From: Bin80 sp026708685
GTDB taxonomy: Bacteria; Bacteroidota; Rhodothermia; Rhodothermales; Bin80
Length of the DNA: 64,000 nt
Assembly: GCA_965200955.1 (NCBI GenBank)
Contig: OZ241742.1
Coordinates: 3,286,001 to 3,350,000, forward strand
Direction: 5' to 3'
Made by a program: the position numbers and the translations under genes. Of this stretch, positions 18,586-30,800 are shown piece by piece. How positions within the stretch are numbered: position 1 is the first letter of the stretch; each line of letters begins with the position of its first letter. Under the pieces are notes generated by a model. That model made no database searches. It worked only from the letters and a program-made list of their open reading frames with translations, and was not told the origin of the DNA.

Positions 18586-21500
18586 CTACTGGAACCAATC
18601 GATGGTCTCACACTGCTGGTATATTAGAAACTGGAACGTGTTATGGTTTCAGAGTTCAAACCAACGGTAATATAGGTAATTCTCATTTCTCTGACGAAGC
18701 CTATGCGAGCACGGGGACAGTATCTGCGCCATCTGCCCCGTCGGGGCTCACCGCCACAGCAGATGGTGCTACCACCATCAATCTCGCTTGGACCGCTCCC
18801 ACGACCAACAAATGCGGGACGATCACTGGGTACAAAATTGAAGTGTCCACAGACGGCGGAAGTACGTTTTCAGATCTGGTGGCCAGTCATGGCATGACCA
18901 CCTACTCGCATACCGGCCTGAGTGCTGGCGATACGCGTCACTATCGGGTGAGTGCCATCAATTCGGGTGGCACCGGTGCGGTGTCCAGTGTGGCCAATGC
19001 GACGACCGATGGTACTGCAGCCACCATTCCCGGTGCACCGACTTCGCTCACTGCAACCGCCTCCGGACAAACCACCATCAACCTGAGTTGGACCGCCCCC
19101 AGTGATGGCGGTGCGGCGATTAGCAGCTACCGGATTCTGGTGTCCACAGACGGAACTAGTTTTAATTCACTGGTGGCAAGTCATACCTCGACCAGCTATT
19201 CGCACACCGGCCTGGCCCCTAACACCACTCGTTACTATAGTGTCAGTGCACTCAACTCTGTTGGTAGAGGTCCAGAGTCCAGTGCGGTTAATGCCACGAC
19301 CGCTGCGGGGGTCCCTAGTGCCCCAACCAGTTTTGGCGTATTCTCCGATAATTATCATCAAATGGTCTTAGAATGGAATGCACCGACCAGTAACGGCGGT
19401 GCAGACATCACTGGATATCATATTGAATGGTCCACCGACGGTTCAGTTTGGTCTACTCTGGTCGATAATACCAACTCCACTACTGGAGAATATGAACACT
19501 TCAGTAGTCGTCTTACACCCGGCGATGACTTTTACTATCGAGTGAGAGCGATCAATTCTGTCGGACGTGGTTCGTGGTCCACTGAGGAAAGTGATACGGC
19601 TATTGATGCTGAAGGTATAGGTATTGCTACAAGCCTTACCGCTTCAATCACCTCTACAGGTCACATCTCTGTTTCGTGGAGTGCACCGACAGATATACCA
19701 TCAGCTGGCGATATCACCGCATACACTATCTACAAATCTGATGATAATGGAGACTCTTGGGAGCAAATAGGTTCCCAAAGTGCTACTCCAACAACGTATA
19801 CGGACATGGGCCCCTTCACGATCGGATCTTCGTATGGTTATCGAGTGATTACGGGCTACCGTGATGATCGCAACATGCCCCAAGTCAGTTTATCTGATTT
19901 ATCTGACGAGGTTTATATCACCTTCAGCACTGTTCCGGGTGCACCGACGGGGCTCAGTGCTACGGCAAATGGGCCAACCACGATTAACCTGAGTTGGACA
20001 GCTCCAACAAGTAACGGCGGAGCGACCATCAGCGGCTATCGGATTGATGTATCTACAGACGGAGGAACGAATTTCTCGCAACTGGTGGCAAGTCATAGCA
20101 CAACCAGCTATTCGCACACTGGCTTGACCGCTGGCACTGCCCATCACTACCGGGTGCGTGCCATCAACTCGGTAGGCAGTAGTGGATGGTCTAATACAGC
20201 GAATGCCACGACTGCGGTAGCCACTGCCCCCGGTGCACCGACTTCACTCACTGCAACCGCCTCTGGACAAACGATCATCAACCTGAGTTGGACAGCTCCA
20301 ACAAGTAACGGCGGAGCGACCATCAGCGGCTATCGGATTGAGGTATCTACAGACGGGGGAACGAATTTCTCTCAACTGGTAGCAAGTCAGAGCGGGACCA
20401 GCTATTCCCACACTGGCTTGACCGCTGGCACTGCCCGTCACTACCGGGTGCGAGCCATCAACTCGGTAGGCAGTAGTGGATGGTCTAATACAGCGAATGC
20501 CACGACTGCGGCAGCCACTGTTCCCGGTGCACCGACTTCACTCACTGCAACCGCCTCTGGACAAACGATCATCAACCTGAGCTGGACAGCTCCAACAAGT
20601 GATGGCGGAGCGGCCATCAGCGGCTACCGGATTGATGTATCTACAGACGGGGGAACGAATTTCTCGCAACTGGTGGCAAGTCAGAGCGGGACCAGCTATT
20701 CCCACACTGGCTTGACCGCTGGCACTGCCCGTCACTATCGGGTGCGAGCCATCAACTCGGTAGGCAGTAGTGGATGGTCCAATACAGCGAATGCCACGAC
20801 TGCGGCAGTCACTGCCCCCGGTGCACCGACTTCACTCACTGCAACCGCCTCTGGACAAACGATCATCAACCTGAGCTGGGCAGCTCCAATAAGTAACGGC
20901 GGAGCGACCATCAGCGGCTACCGGATTGATGTATCTACAAATGGGGGATCGAGTTTCTCTCAACTGGTAGCAAGTCAGAGCGGGACCAGCTATTCCCACA
21001 CTGGCTTGACCGCTGGCACTGCCCGTCACTATCGGGTGCGTGCCATCAACTCGGTAGGCAGTAGTGGATGGTCCAATACAGCGAATGCCACGACTGCGGC
21101 AGCCACTGTTCCCGGTGCACCGACTTCACTGACTGCTGTTGCTGATGGGCAAACCACGATTGATTTGAGTTGGACAGCTCCGACTAGTGATGGCGGTGCC
21201 GCCATTAGCGGCTACCGGATTGAGGTATCTATAAATGGGGGATCAAGTTTCTCGCAACTGGTGGCAAGTCATAGCACAACCAGCTATTCGCATACTGGCT
21301 TGACCGCTGGCACTGCCCGTCACTACCGGGTGCGTGCCATCAACTCGGTAGGCAATAGTGGATGGTCCAATACAGCGAATGCCACGACCGCTTCACCGAC
21401 GGCGACTGTTCCCGGTGTACCGACTTCGCTCACTGCAACCGCCTCTGGACAAACGATCATCAACCTGAGTTGGACAGCTCCAACAAGTAACGGCGGAGCG

Positions 21501-24500
21501 GCCATCAGCGGCTATCGGATTGAGGTGTCCACTGACGGGGGATCAAGTTTCTCTCAACTGGTAGCAAGTCAGAGCGGGACCAGCTATTCGCACACTGGCT
21601 TGACCGCTGGCACTGCCCGTCACTACCGGGTACATGCCATCAACTCGGTAGGCAGTAGTGGATGGTCCAATACAGCGAACGCCACGACTGCGGCCGCCAC
21701 TGTTCCCGGTGCACCGACTTCGCTCACTGCAACCGCCTCTGGACAAACGATCATCAACCTGAGTTGGACAGCTCCAACAAGTAACGGCGGAGCGACCATC
21801 AGCGGCTACCGGATTGAGGTATCTACAGACGGGGGAACGAATTTCTCGCAACTGGTGGCAAGTCGTAGCACGACCAGCTATTCGCACACTGGCTTGACCG
21901 CTGGCACTGCCCGTCACTATCGGGTGCGTGCCATCAACTCGGTAGGCAGTAGTGGATGGTCCAATACAGCGAACGCCACGACCGCGGCAGCCACTGCTCC
22001 CGGTGCACCGACTTCGCTTACCGCTGCTGCTGACGGGCAAACCACGATTGATTTGAGTTGGACAGCTCCGACAAGTGATGGCGGTGCCGCCATCAGCGGC
22101 TACCGGATTGATGTATCTACAAATGGGGGATCAAGTTTCTCTCAACTGGTGGCAAGTCATAGCACGACCAGCTATTCCCACACTGGCTTGACCGCTGGCA
22201 CTGCCCGTCACTACCGGGTGCGTGCCATCAACTCGGTAGGCAATAGTGGATGGTCCAATACAGCGAACGCCACGACCGCTTCACTGACGGCGACTGTTCC
22301 CGGTGTACCGACTTCGCTTACTGCAACCGCCTCTGGACAAACGATCATCAACCTGAGTTGGACAGCTCCTGCAAGTGATGGCGGAGCGGCCATCAGCGGC
22401 TACCGGATTGAGGTATCTACAAATGGGGGATCAAGTTTCTCGCAACTGGTGGCAAGTCATAGCACGACCAGCTACTCCCACACTGGCTTGACCGCTGGCA
22501 CTGCCCGTCACTACCGGGTGCGAGCCATCAACTCGGTAGGCAGTAGTGGATGGTCCAATACAGCGAACGCGACAACCGCTGCGGCCACAGCACCGAGTGC
22601 ACCGAGGTCGCTGACCGCAACGGCATCGGGGCAGACGATCATCAACCTGAGTTGGACCGCTCCGGCGAGTGATGGCGGAGCGACAATCAGCGGCTACCGG
22701 ATTGAGTGGTCAGCCAACGGGACTTCAAACTGGCAAAATGTTTCTCCCGCACATACGGGTGCGGGACGCACCTATGCCGATACTGGACTTAATTCTGGAA
22801 CAACGCGGCATTACCGTGTTTATGCCAGCAACTCGGTGGGGGAAAGTGCCCAACCATCCAATGCAGCTAGTGCAACAACCGGCACAACAACGGGAGCCGC
22901 GCCAAGTGCACCGAGAGCACTCAGTGCGGCGGCAGATGGTCCAACGACCATCAATCTATCATGGGAGGCCCCATCCAATTCTGGAAGTGCGTTCATTACA
23001 GGGTATCGGATTGAAGTATCGGAAGATGAAGGCACCAACTGGACGGATCTGGAGGCGAATCACAGCGAAACCACCTATTCCCATACAGGCTTGACCGAAG
23101 GCAGTACCCGCCATTACCGCGTTTATGCGATCAATGCGGAGGGGGTTGAAGGCCCAGCATCCGATGTAGACAGTGCTATCACAACAACATCTGGGACAAC
23201 AACTGCTGTGGTGGTCTCGTTTGACGCAGCATCTTCTCAGGTCAACGAAACAACATCCACGGCAACCGTGCAGGTAAATGTGAATCCAGCACCTAAGAGT
23301 TCACTCACCATTGCCTACTCTCTGGGCGGTACAGCCACTGAAAATGCTGATTACACGATCAAGGGATCAGGCTCCATCACAGTGGCCGCCAATGCGACCT
23401 CAGCGAATCTCTCCATCGTGATCACCAATGATCCAATAGATGAATCGGACGAGACGGTGATCGTGACGCTGACCAATAGCACAGGATATGATATAGGAAG
23501 CCAAAGTGTGCACACACTAACCATTGTCGACGATGACGATCCTGATGTGCAACCCTTGTCTCTTGTAGCCACGATTCCCAATCAAACCTTTGTGATGGGC
23601 ATACCGATTGATGAGGTAGTGCTTTCAGATGCCGTAGGGGGAACACTGCCCTATCGTTATGCTCTCACGCCGGATCTGCCAGTGGGACTTGAGTTTGATG
23701 CGTCCACACAAACCCTCAGTGGAACCCCCTCAGCGAGCATGCCTGCAACCACCTATACGTATACGATCACCGATGACGATAATGCCACAGCGATGCAAAC
23801 CTTTACCATAGAAGTCACTCTACCGCCAGAATTAGCCCTTGCAGACTCGATTGCAGATCAAATGTATCCTGTCGGAAAAGCGATTGCTGATCTTATCCTC
23901 CCCAGTGCAATGGGAGGGGCACTACCCTATACGTACACCCTAACCCCAGATCTACCGAGTGGGCTCACCTTTGATGTCGAAACACGTACGCTCAGCGGAA
24001 CGCCTTCACAGGTGACGAAGTCGCAGGTCTATACCTATACCGTGGAGGATCGTGAGGCGACCACCAGTCAAATAGACTTCAGTGTGGAGGTGTACACGAT
24101 CACTTTTACCGAAACCGTTGCCAATCAATCCTATCCTCGCGGTCAGACTATTGATCCAATCGTGCTTCCAGAGGTGACAGGAGGCGTGCCTCCCATCCGG
24201 TATACCCTTACGCTGTTGGATCTTCCATTTGATATGAAATTTGATCTTGCGACCCGTACGATCAGTGGAACCCCCTTAGAGGTGACTCCACCCATCTCCT
24301 TGACCTACAAAGCTATGGATCAAAATGGGGTGGCAGATAGCCTTGTGTTTAGCATTGGTGTCATCTCTCCTGTTCACACAGAAGAAAACCCAGGAATCCC
24401 CCAAGAATTACGTGGGTATTCCAATTACCCCAATCCTTTCCAGAGTTCCACGAATCTGGTCTTTGATCTTCCGTGGCCTGCACAAGTGCAGGTAGAAGTC

Positions 24501-24686
24501 ATGGATGTCACGGGAAGGCGATTGATTGCAACCCCATCGGTGTACCTGACCGCAGGATGGGCACATGAAATACTACTCAGCGATCTGAATTTGCCTTCCG
24601 GTGCGTATCTGTATCGGATTCATGCAACATCTTTGGATGACAAGTCCTCTTCGGTGTACGTTGGACACTTTATGAGTGTTAAGTGA
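18586..24686 (+). pseudogene. 3' part of giant FN3 / Calx-beta / Ig surface protein with T9SS sorting domain
   Basis: This 6.1-kb open frame continues the gene cut by the IS4 element. It encodes about 15 fibronectin type III modules of around 98 residues each (patterns SAPTSLTATASGQT, SWTAPTSNGG, YSHTGLTAGT). They are followed by a Calx-beta domain near bases 23200-23550 (ending VDDDDP), three putative Ig (He_PIG) domains near 23560-24370 (GLEFDASTQTLSGTP type), and a C-terminal T9SS sorting domain (SNYPNPFQSSTNLVF, LPSGAYLYR). Such proteins are exported by T9SS and anchored at the cell surface, usually as adhesins or scaffolds. The part lacks its own signal peptide, so after the IS insertion it cannot be exported unless the IS leaves. 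Upstream modules at 16690-17125 bring the total to about 17. Confidence 0.85.
19936..22593 (+). repeat. Nine near-identical 294-300 bp coding repeats (FN3 modules)
   Basis: Units start at about 19936, 20230, 20524, 20818, 21112, 21412, 21706, 22000 and 22300. Most are 294 bp; two are 300 bp because of an extra SPT or SLT linker. The DNA is nearly identical, differing mainly at a few variable codons, which implies recent expansion and recombination. Copy number could vary between strains and could be miscounted in assembly. Confidence 0.9.
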
Positions 24687-24692
24687 GCCAGT

Positions 24693-24728
24693 GGGCAGGA
24701 TGTGGCTTACATTCTAGGCATCCTGCCC
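24693..24728 (+). terminator. Hairpin after the FN3 gene
   Basis: A perfect 10-bp stem, GGGCAGGATG with CATCCTGCCC, has a 16-base loop and lies seven bases past the TGA of the FN3 gene. No T run follows, so it may be a processing or Rho-assisted 3' end rather than a classical terminator. Confidence 0.55.
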
Positions 24729-24778
24729 GAGATTGACCTTCATGGTGATTCAGTGTCGTGGACTTTCTTCCTTAACTG

Positions 24779-25105
24779 GTGAAGTCCAAGATAAGGTCAT
24801 TGATGCTTCACTGCAAGATGTACCTGAGAAGTATCGGGAAGCCCCTTGTTTGTGATAATTTTGTGAAGCATGGGAGTTTGGGCCCGCTTTTCATTAGATC
24901 TAAAGATGGCCGCCGTTCGGATATATGGATCAGCGACTATTACCCGCATAGATCGCATAGACATTCCTTGCCAGATGGCTCTGAAAAAGAAAACTGGATC
25001 TTTTTTTTCGACAAGATAGGCCTACTTTCTACATCATACATGATTGGTATCACGCATTGGGAGAAGGGAGCTTGGGCAAAAAATGATGTGCCGAGCGTCA
25101 AGTAA
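24779..25105 (+). CDS. Doubtful 108-residue ORF
   Basis: The ORF encodes 108 residues with a hydrophobic patch near the end (IFFFDKIGLLSTSYMIGITHW). It begins only 51 bases after the FN3 hairpin and has no recognised domain or strong ribosome-binding site. Composition is compatible with either a small gene or a decayed fragment. I keep it only because there is no competing gene in this 700-base stretch. Confidence 0.25.
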   Translation: MKSKIRSLMLHCKMYLRSIGKPLVCDNFVKHGSLGPLFIRSKDGRRSDIWISDYYPHRSHRHSLPDGSEKENWIFFFDKIGLLSTSYMIGITHWEKGAWAKNDVPSVK

Positions 25106-25190
25106 TCGTGATTCCTGAAGAAGATATTGTTGTAGAGTTCTACTAACCGAAAAATTTAAGAATTCAAATCAGAATTGCCCCCCGATCATC

Positions 25191-25209
25191 TGGCTGTGAA
25201 GCACAGCCA
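25191..25209. repeat. Short perfect hairpin
   Basis: TGGCTGTG and CACAGCCA are separated by three bases. The hairpin sits in the gap between the FN3 gene and the left end of the AAA-ATPase element and may be a terminator. No T run is visible. Confidence 0.4.
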
Positions 25210-25409
25210 TTAGAAAATATCATTAAGGATGTTCATCTGTGAGATACTGACAGAGTGGATCATTAGATGAGTTCACATTGGGGATAGAAAGATCGAGGCA
25301 TCCGTTTTTTAAGTTACAAGTATTCGATATTACTTCACAGTGCTATGAACACGTTCCTTGATTCATCGGTTCTTTCACTTTTTTTGAAGATATCAGCTAC
25401 CTAAGATTT

Positions 25410-25435
25410 GGGAATTATACGCTAACCTGCAATTA
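25410..25435 (+). repeat. Left terminal inverted repeat of element A
   Basis: This 26-bp repeat matches the right end at 23 positions. The three mismatches are at positions 12, 14 and 17. Confidence 0.88.
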
Positions 25436-25595
25436 ACCACTGGGAAGTAGTGGCAGGGGACTACCACGCCTTGCACTCTGTTGATCTGGGAGTAGAATTC
25501 GCACTACCGAATTGAGTTCGCCAATGACCGGTGTAACATCCATTGCGTGCATGAGTGCCGCGGATACTTTTTGCTACCTCCTCTTTTGTAGTCTT

Positions 25596-26097
25596 CTATG
25601 CCTGCCAGATACTCACTCTGGCAAGTTTCTCTGCGTGGATGGACAGTTCCGAAATATCGACATGGAGGAGAGAACTATGATCATACTTGGGCATAGGTAT
25701 GCTCCTCCATGCACTTGTGCCCATTGAGCGCTTACTGGTTCGCGATTCCCTGAATGTGTCACGGAGTACGGGGACGTTTAAGATGCCAACAATGTTCGCT
25801 GCCGCTGCCTCCGATGCCGATAGAACCCAAATAATGCCAGAACCCACAATCATTTCCATGGGCATTAACCTTGCGGCGCGCATGATATCTGCATTACTCA
25901 GAAAAACGACGACCCGTTTTTCGAGGGGCAACCCGACAGTGACGAGACATTCTCCGCGTTCCTGTCCTATCTGGACAGCGAAGCTAACGGGCAAGAGGTA
26001 CTCCAAGTCCTATAATCAATCAGCAGTGGCATCCAGTTTGCATATAGACTCAAAGGGCGGGGGGATCTGTACGGCGTACAGTCCCAACGCGTCATAG
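25596..26097 (-). pseudogene. Decayed ORF inside element A
   Basis: The minus strand has a 136-codon frame (25596-26006) beginning at a TTG, with coherent stretches such as GLPLEKRVVVFLSNADIMRAARLM and IIWVLSASEAAAANIVG. The same frame extends upstream to about 26097 through two stop codons (VQIPPPFESICKLDA then ATAD-stop-L-stop-DLEYLLPV). The stops and the lack of a start suggest a pseudogene rather than a working gene. It could be what remains of the element's own transposition gene or another cargo. I recognise no family. The complementary plus-strand frame looks less protein-like. Confidence 0.35.
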
Positions 26098-26414
26098 GGG
26101 CATCCAGCGCAATGGAAAGGCAGGACATGGGCAGTAGCAAGGCGTGGAGGTTGAGATCGTTGCCCAGATTTGAACTCAACTGATGCTTTCCGATTCCCTG
26201 AAGAGTGTACGCGATGCCCTAATCCTGTCTCTTTTCAGTGATGGCTGCTCAGGGGATCGGATCTTCTCGTCATCTATTTCCGAAGGGGAAAGAAGCCGAA
26301 AAACTGGATTGGAGAATGGGGTGCGAAACCGCTGGAGGCATGGAAATCGGCGGGTGGGAGTGCACTAGATGCCCCTGCCCCTTAGTGCGAGATGGACTAG
26401 TCCTTTTTGGTCCC

Positions 26415-27551
26415 TCAACTTGGACCATATCCTTCTGTGAACCACCTGTGGAATGAGGGGGTTGGTATCTGGTAATCCCCCTCCTTGGTCTGTGCGAGCA
26501 CGCCCCTGTGGAGCAAATCTTTGAACATGTCTTCGGCCGCCTGATGTGTGTGCCTCGTACGCAGTGCCTCTATCACCTCTGTTTTGAGCAGGGGCTCGGT
26601 GGGATCTTTTGTGGACAGTACCTGGGCGATGATCTCGCGGTCTTCCCTGGTGACCCCCTCCATGCGAGCTTCGTAGTAGCTATTTCGTGCCTTTTCCCCT
26701 TGCTGGAGCACTTCGCGGAGTCCGTCATTGGACATCCCACCGCCTGTAAGGATGAGTACGTCTCTTGCCCGCCGTGAATAGCAGACCATGTGCTGGGGCC
26801 AGGCGTGCGTCTTCTCTGTGATGGTATTGACCCACGCACTGACATCGCCTCGTGCACCCCCCGCGATGGTGAGCCAGTCGGTGATGACAGCTCGCTCCGC
26901 CTTCTTGTTCAGTGGCCCGATCTCATGGGAGCACCCATCCCCGAACCGTGAGACATCAAGGGTCTTTAGGATGTCTTTGGTGGTGCCCAGCCCGCCCGCG
27001 AGGAGAATGACGGGCTTGCCAATCTCTCCATTGTGGATCATGTCCAGGGTGTCTGTGGTCCCCTCGATGTTTTGAGGCAGTACCTTGTGCAGTTTCTGTG
27101 CTTCGTCCAACTTGAGAATCACCCCCTCTGGTGGTGCGAGGTGACTTAGGACTTCCGCAGGGCTTGCATCCCCGGCCAGTTCTTTGGCGGCGCTGGCGTG
27201 GAGTATCTTTGCCTCCAACCCGCCCGACAGGCTGCGGCTGATGGTGTAGGATTTGCCTATTGCCTGCACCATTGCGGCGGGGTCCCACAGGGCTTGCGAC
27301 CCGATCCGTGCCACGGTCCAGTCCGACTCGTCACATAGTTGGTGGAGCAGTGCAGACTTGCCTGCCCCTGGTGCCCCTTGCACCAAAAACGTGGTTCCGC
27401 CGTGCGTGCCACGCGCATCAACAAGGATGTTCCGAAAGAGTGAGCGGATGTCATTCCGTCCGTGGAAGAACGCAGCGAGGCCTCGGTCAATGCGGGAAAT
27501 GTAGGGCTGGTTATCGCCCTGATGCCGATGGTGAAGTTCTGGATCGATCAT
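26415..27551 (-). CDS. AAA+ ATPase, cargo of element A
   Basis: The likely start is the ATG at 27551 (MIDPELHH), giving 378 residues; a longer frame to 27728 runs into the terminal repeat region and is unlikely. The protein begins with FFHGRNDIRSLF, the usual lead-in of AAA_16/AAA_22 ATPases. Walker A is GAPGAGKS (about residues 59-66), Walker B VILKLDEAQ (about 149) and a sensor-1-like LLAGGLGTT follows. A winged-helix-like C-terminus ends GDYQIPTPSFHRWF. No effector or transposase domain is fused. The fold resembles both TnsC/TniB-type transposition regulators and STAND/Orc1-like ATPases. It is about 35-40% similar by eye to the ATPase at 41404-42534, sharing DMIHNGE and VILLAGGLGTT. ATP-driven DNA binding or regulation is inferred. 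Confidence 0.8.
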   Translation of the reverse strand: MIDPELHHRHQGDNQPYISRIDRGLAAFFHGRNDIRSLFRNILVDARGTHGGTTFLVQGAPGAGKSALLHQLCDESDWTVARIGSQALWDPAAMVQAIGKSYTISRSLSGGLEAKILHASAAKELAGDASPAEVLSHLAPPEGVILKLDEAQKLHKVLPQNIEGTTDTLDMIHNGEIGKPVILLAGGLGTTKDILKTLDVSRFGDGCSHEIGPLNKKAERAVITDWLTIAGGARGDVSAWVNTITEKTHAWPQHMVCYSRRARDVLILTGGGMSNDGLREVLQQGEKARNSYYEARMEGVTREDREIIAQVLSTKDPTEPLLKTEVIEALRTRHTHQAAEDMFKDLLHRGVLAQTKEGDYQIPTPSFHRWFTEGYGPS

Positions 27552-27742
27552 GTTCGGGGGGTAGGCCGGGATGCCTGACAGTATAATATGATATGGGCGG
27601 GGGTGTTCCTTGTATGATTGCGAGATATGGTTACAGCGGCTTGATGATCGCCATGTGTATCTGTGTCTCTCCAGCCGTCTATTGATGAATCTACTGGGAA
27701 TTACACCCGTTTCTCTACCCAAATACACGACGGAAAATGTTA

Positions 27743-27768
27743 TAATTGCAGTTTGGGGTATAATTCCC
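27743..27768 (-). repeat. Right terminal inverted repeat of element A
   Basis: This is the mirror of the left repeat. The ATPase start codon lies about 190 bases inside it. The outermost bases include TATAAT reading outwards, which could act as a promoter for flanking DNA. Confidence 0.88.
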
Positions 27769-27836
27769 TAAGATTTTACGTCAATTGGAATTTTTGTTAT
27801 CCATATTTGATTCATGACTCCATTCAATCGATGATC

Positions 27837-30800
27837 TTATCGAATTCGTACAAAGCGGCCAACACGTACATCACTTCGTAAGGATGAATGAGCAATCAGA
27901 CGGTAGAGATATAATCCAGCTGGTAAAGATGATGCATTGATCTCTATGGACTGTGACCACCCAGATGAAACATCACACTCTGGTATCGTGAGTACCTGCC
28001 TTCCTAAGATGTCCATAATATCAATTCGAAATTGAGCGTGATCTGGAACATCAAACATCAACTGTGTTACGTCTCGAAATGGATTCGGATAATTGCCAAG
28101 TAGGGTAAATTCCTGCGGTAATACATCATCTTCTTGATCAGAAACTGGCGAATGGACGCTCATTTGAAATGACAGACTCCCCGTTGCACCATGAAGATCC
28201 GTTGCTGTATAGGTATACTCAGTTGAAAAAGAAGATGATACCAATGGCGTTCCATGGAGTATGCGAGTGGATGACTGAAACTCTAATCCTTCAGGTAAGG
28301 ATGGAGATAGCGAATACTCAATTGGCCCAACTCCATGCGTTGCCTCTGGCAATTTCAACGGAACAATGGACTGTCCGTGGACATATTGCTGATCCTCAAT
28401 TGTGGCAGTAAACCCCAAAGCCCCACATGTCCTTCCCGCTACATTTGGGATCAGTTTCATCCATTGCTGAAATTCCTCATCCTTAGGGGCACACACATCC
28501 TGTCCATCAAACGATAAAGTACTCAGATAATTCAGTTGGATCAAGCTTCTAGGCAATCGTCCAGTGAATGCGTTATTGGAAAGTTCTAAACGCTTCAATT
28601 CGGATAAATTCCCCACTTGAGAAGGAATCTCCCCCGATAATTGATTATCTGCCAAATCCAATGTCTCTAACTTCAACAAATTGAAAATCTCTACGGGGAT
28701 CCGACCCGTTAACGCATTGTCGGCAACATCTAAAATTTGCAATTGATCAAGTTGGCCAAAAGCAGCAGGAATCTCCCCGCTCAGGGAGTTTTCGGAGATC
28801 ACAAGCCATTCTAGTTTTGAAAGGTTCGCTAATTCAACAGGAATCGGGCCCGTCAGCAAATTTTTGCCCAAATCAACGATAACAAGATGCGTCAGTGATG
28901 CCAGTTCTAGAGGAATCTTACCCGTTAATGAATTGTCCCTCAACCCTAGCCACTCCAATCGTGAAAGATGTTTCAATTCTATTGGAATCTCTCCAGTCAA
29001 TGAATTTGATTCAAGGTTCAAGAGTTTTAATCGAGATAGCCTACCCAGTGATGGCGGAATTTCACCTGTCAGAGCGTTTTCAAATAACTGGAGATATTCA
29101 AGTTGAACTAAATGACCAAGATCTGATGGAATGACACCGGTCAATGCATTAGAACCAATATTCAATCGTCGTAACTGAGAAAGACGTTGTAATTCACTGG
29201 GAATCAAACCCGAAAGACTGTTTCCTGATAGATTGAGGATTCGTAACTGCGAAAAATTACTCAGTTCATGAGGAACGATTCCCGTCAGATTGTTATAGGA
29301 GAGATTTAAGTCTGTCAACCATCCCTCTCGCATGGTAATTCCATGCCATTGATTGAGCTCCTCCAACCTTGGCACCGTGGATGTATTCCAGTTTGTATTG
29401 TCTTCCCATTCGTCTCCTTGGGTTGCCACATAGATAGCAATCAGATTCTGATGAAGTGCATGAAGAGAACGATTCACATCTAGTGTAAACCTATCAGAGA
29501 TATCTTCCACTTCACCAGTCTTCACTTTTGTAAAGAAACGAATCCTCTGATTCAGCGATGCATCTCCTGTTACACGGAGTTTAAAGTGAACCTTTGCAGA
29601 GTCTCCACTTCCTAATTCATCTATGGACTGGCTTTGTTCTAAGATTTCAATGAATGGATAAGGATCTGCCTCTATCAATTCCACAGAGACTTCGGTTGCA
29701 TCTGCCAAATAATTGACGAAGACAACCTTAATCTCTACAATATCGCCAGAGGCGATTTGGTGATCATTGTCATCATCTTCCCATGACCACTGTTTCAGAC
29801 GAATGGCTGGTAGATGTGTATTCTGCACTGCTCCTCTACCATTGATCAATCCTCGCCCTAACTGACCACGAAATAGAGGGTTTTCCGAATCCATATTGAT
29901 CGCAGACAATCGTATCTTTTCACGAAGTGCATCTGCGGAGAGCCCTGGAAACTTTGTTTTGATCAAAGCGGCCAGCCCAGATACGAATGGCGTGGAAAAC
30001 GATGTTCCTGTTGCACGAATATATTCTCTATCCATACCGGTGGTCAGGATGGACTCGCCTGGAGCATATACGTTGACCAGCTTGCCATAATTCGAAAAAT
30101 CTGACAGCTTCATTGTCTCTGTCTCTGTTGATCCTACAGAAAGCACGCGAGGATGACTTGCAGGGTAAAACCCTATTCGATCAAGATCCAGTCCATAATT
30201 CCCAGACGAAGCAATAATCAGCGATCCCATGTCTGTGGCAAGATCCAGAGACTGATTCATGAACTGCACCTTCATCGCATCACTGACAAGGCCTCCCCAA
30301 CTTGCATTGATAATATCGGCCCCATTCATAGCCGCATAGAGAATCCCTTCATAACCAAACCCAATCCCAAGACCTGAGGGGTGTGTTGCATTAATATGCA
30401 TGAGCTGGGCATTCCATGATGCTCCCGAGATCCCAATTTGATTATCATTGACCGCACTGGCAATTCCAGCAGCTGCGGTTCCATGCAAGGGGTTGGGCCA
30501 TGTTATTGGGGAGGGATCAGGATCATTATTTGAATCATCTTCATTCGAGAAATCCACCCCATGGACATCATCAATGAATCCGTTTTCATCATCATCAATC
30601 CCATTACCGGGAACCTCGTCTGCGTTGATCCACGCATTGGAAAAGAGATCTTCATGTTGCCAGTGGGCACCGTTATCTACCATAGCAATCACCACTCTTG
30701 GATCCCCTGATTCACTTTTCACTTCATTCCAGACTTCCGTGAAGCGAAGTTGGCGAAGTGCAGATTGAAATTTGAACTCTGGATCATTGGGATCCACCAA

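Larger units (their letters stand above)
25410..27768 (-). mobile_element. GGGAATTATA-ended element A carrying a AAA+ ATPase, 2359 bp, 8-bp target duplication
   Basis: The ends are 26-bp inverted repeats, 23 of 26 bases matching, both starting GGGAATTATAC and ending CTGCAATTA on the inner side. The host octamer TAAGATTT lies directly outside both ends (25402-25409 and 27769-27776). The interior is much richer in G+C than the flanks. It contains one intact gene, a AAA+ ATPase reading towards the left end, and a decayed ORF region on the left third. No DDE, HUH or serine/tyrosine recombinase is recognisable. The same terminal decamer and 8-bp duplication bound the tnpB element at 51786-53193. 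Confidence 0.85.

Noticed and set aside
19899..23646. Many minus-strand ORFs within the FN3 region
   Set aside because: They are shadows of the repeated FN3 coding sequence; they recur with the same 294-bp period and have no family character.
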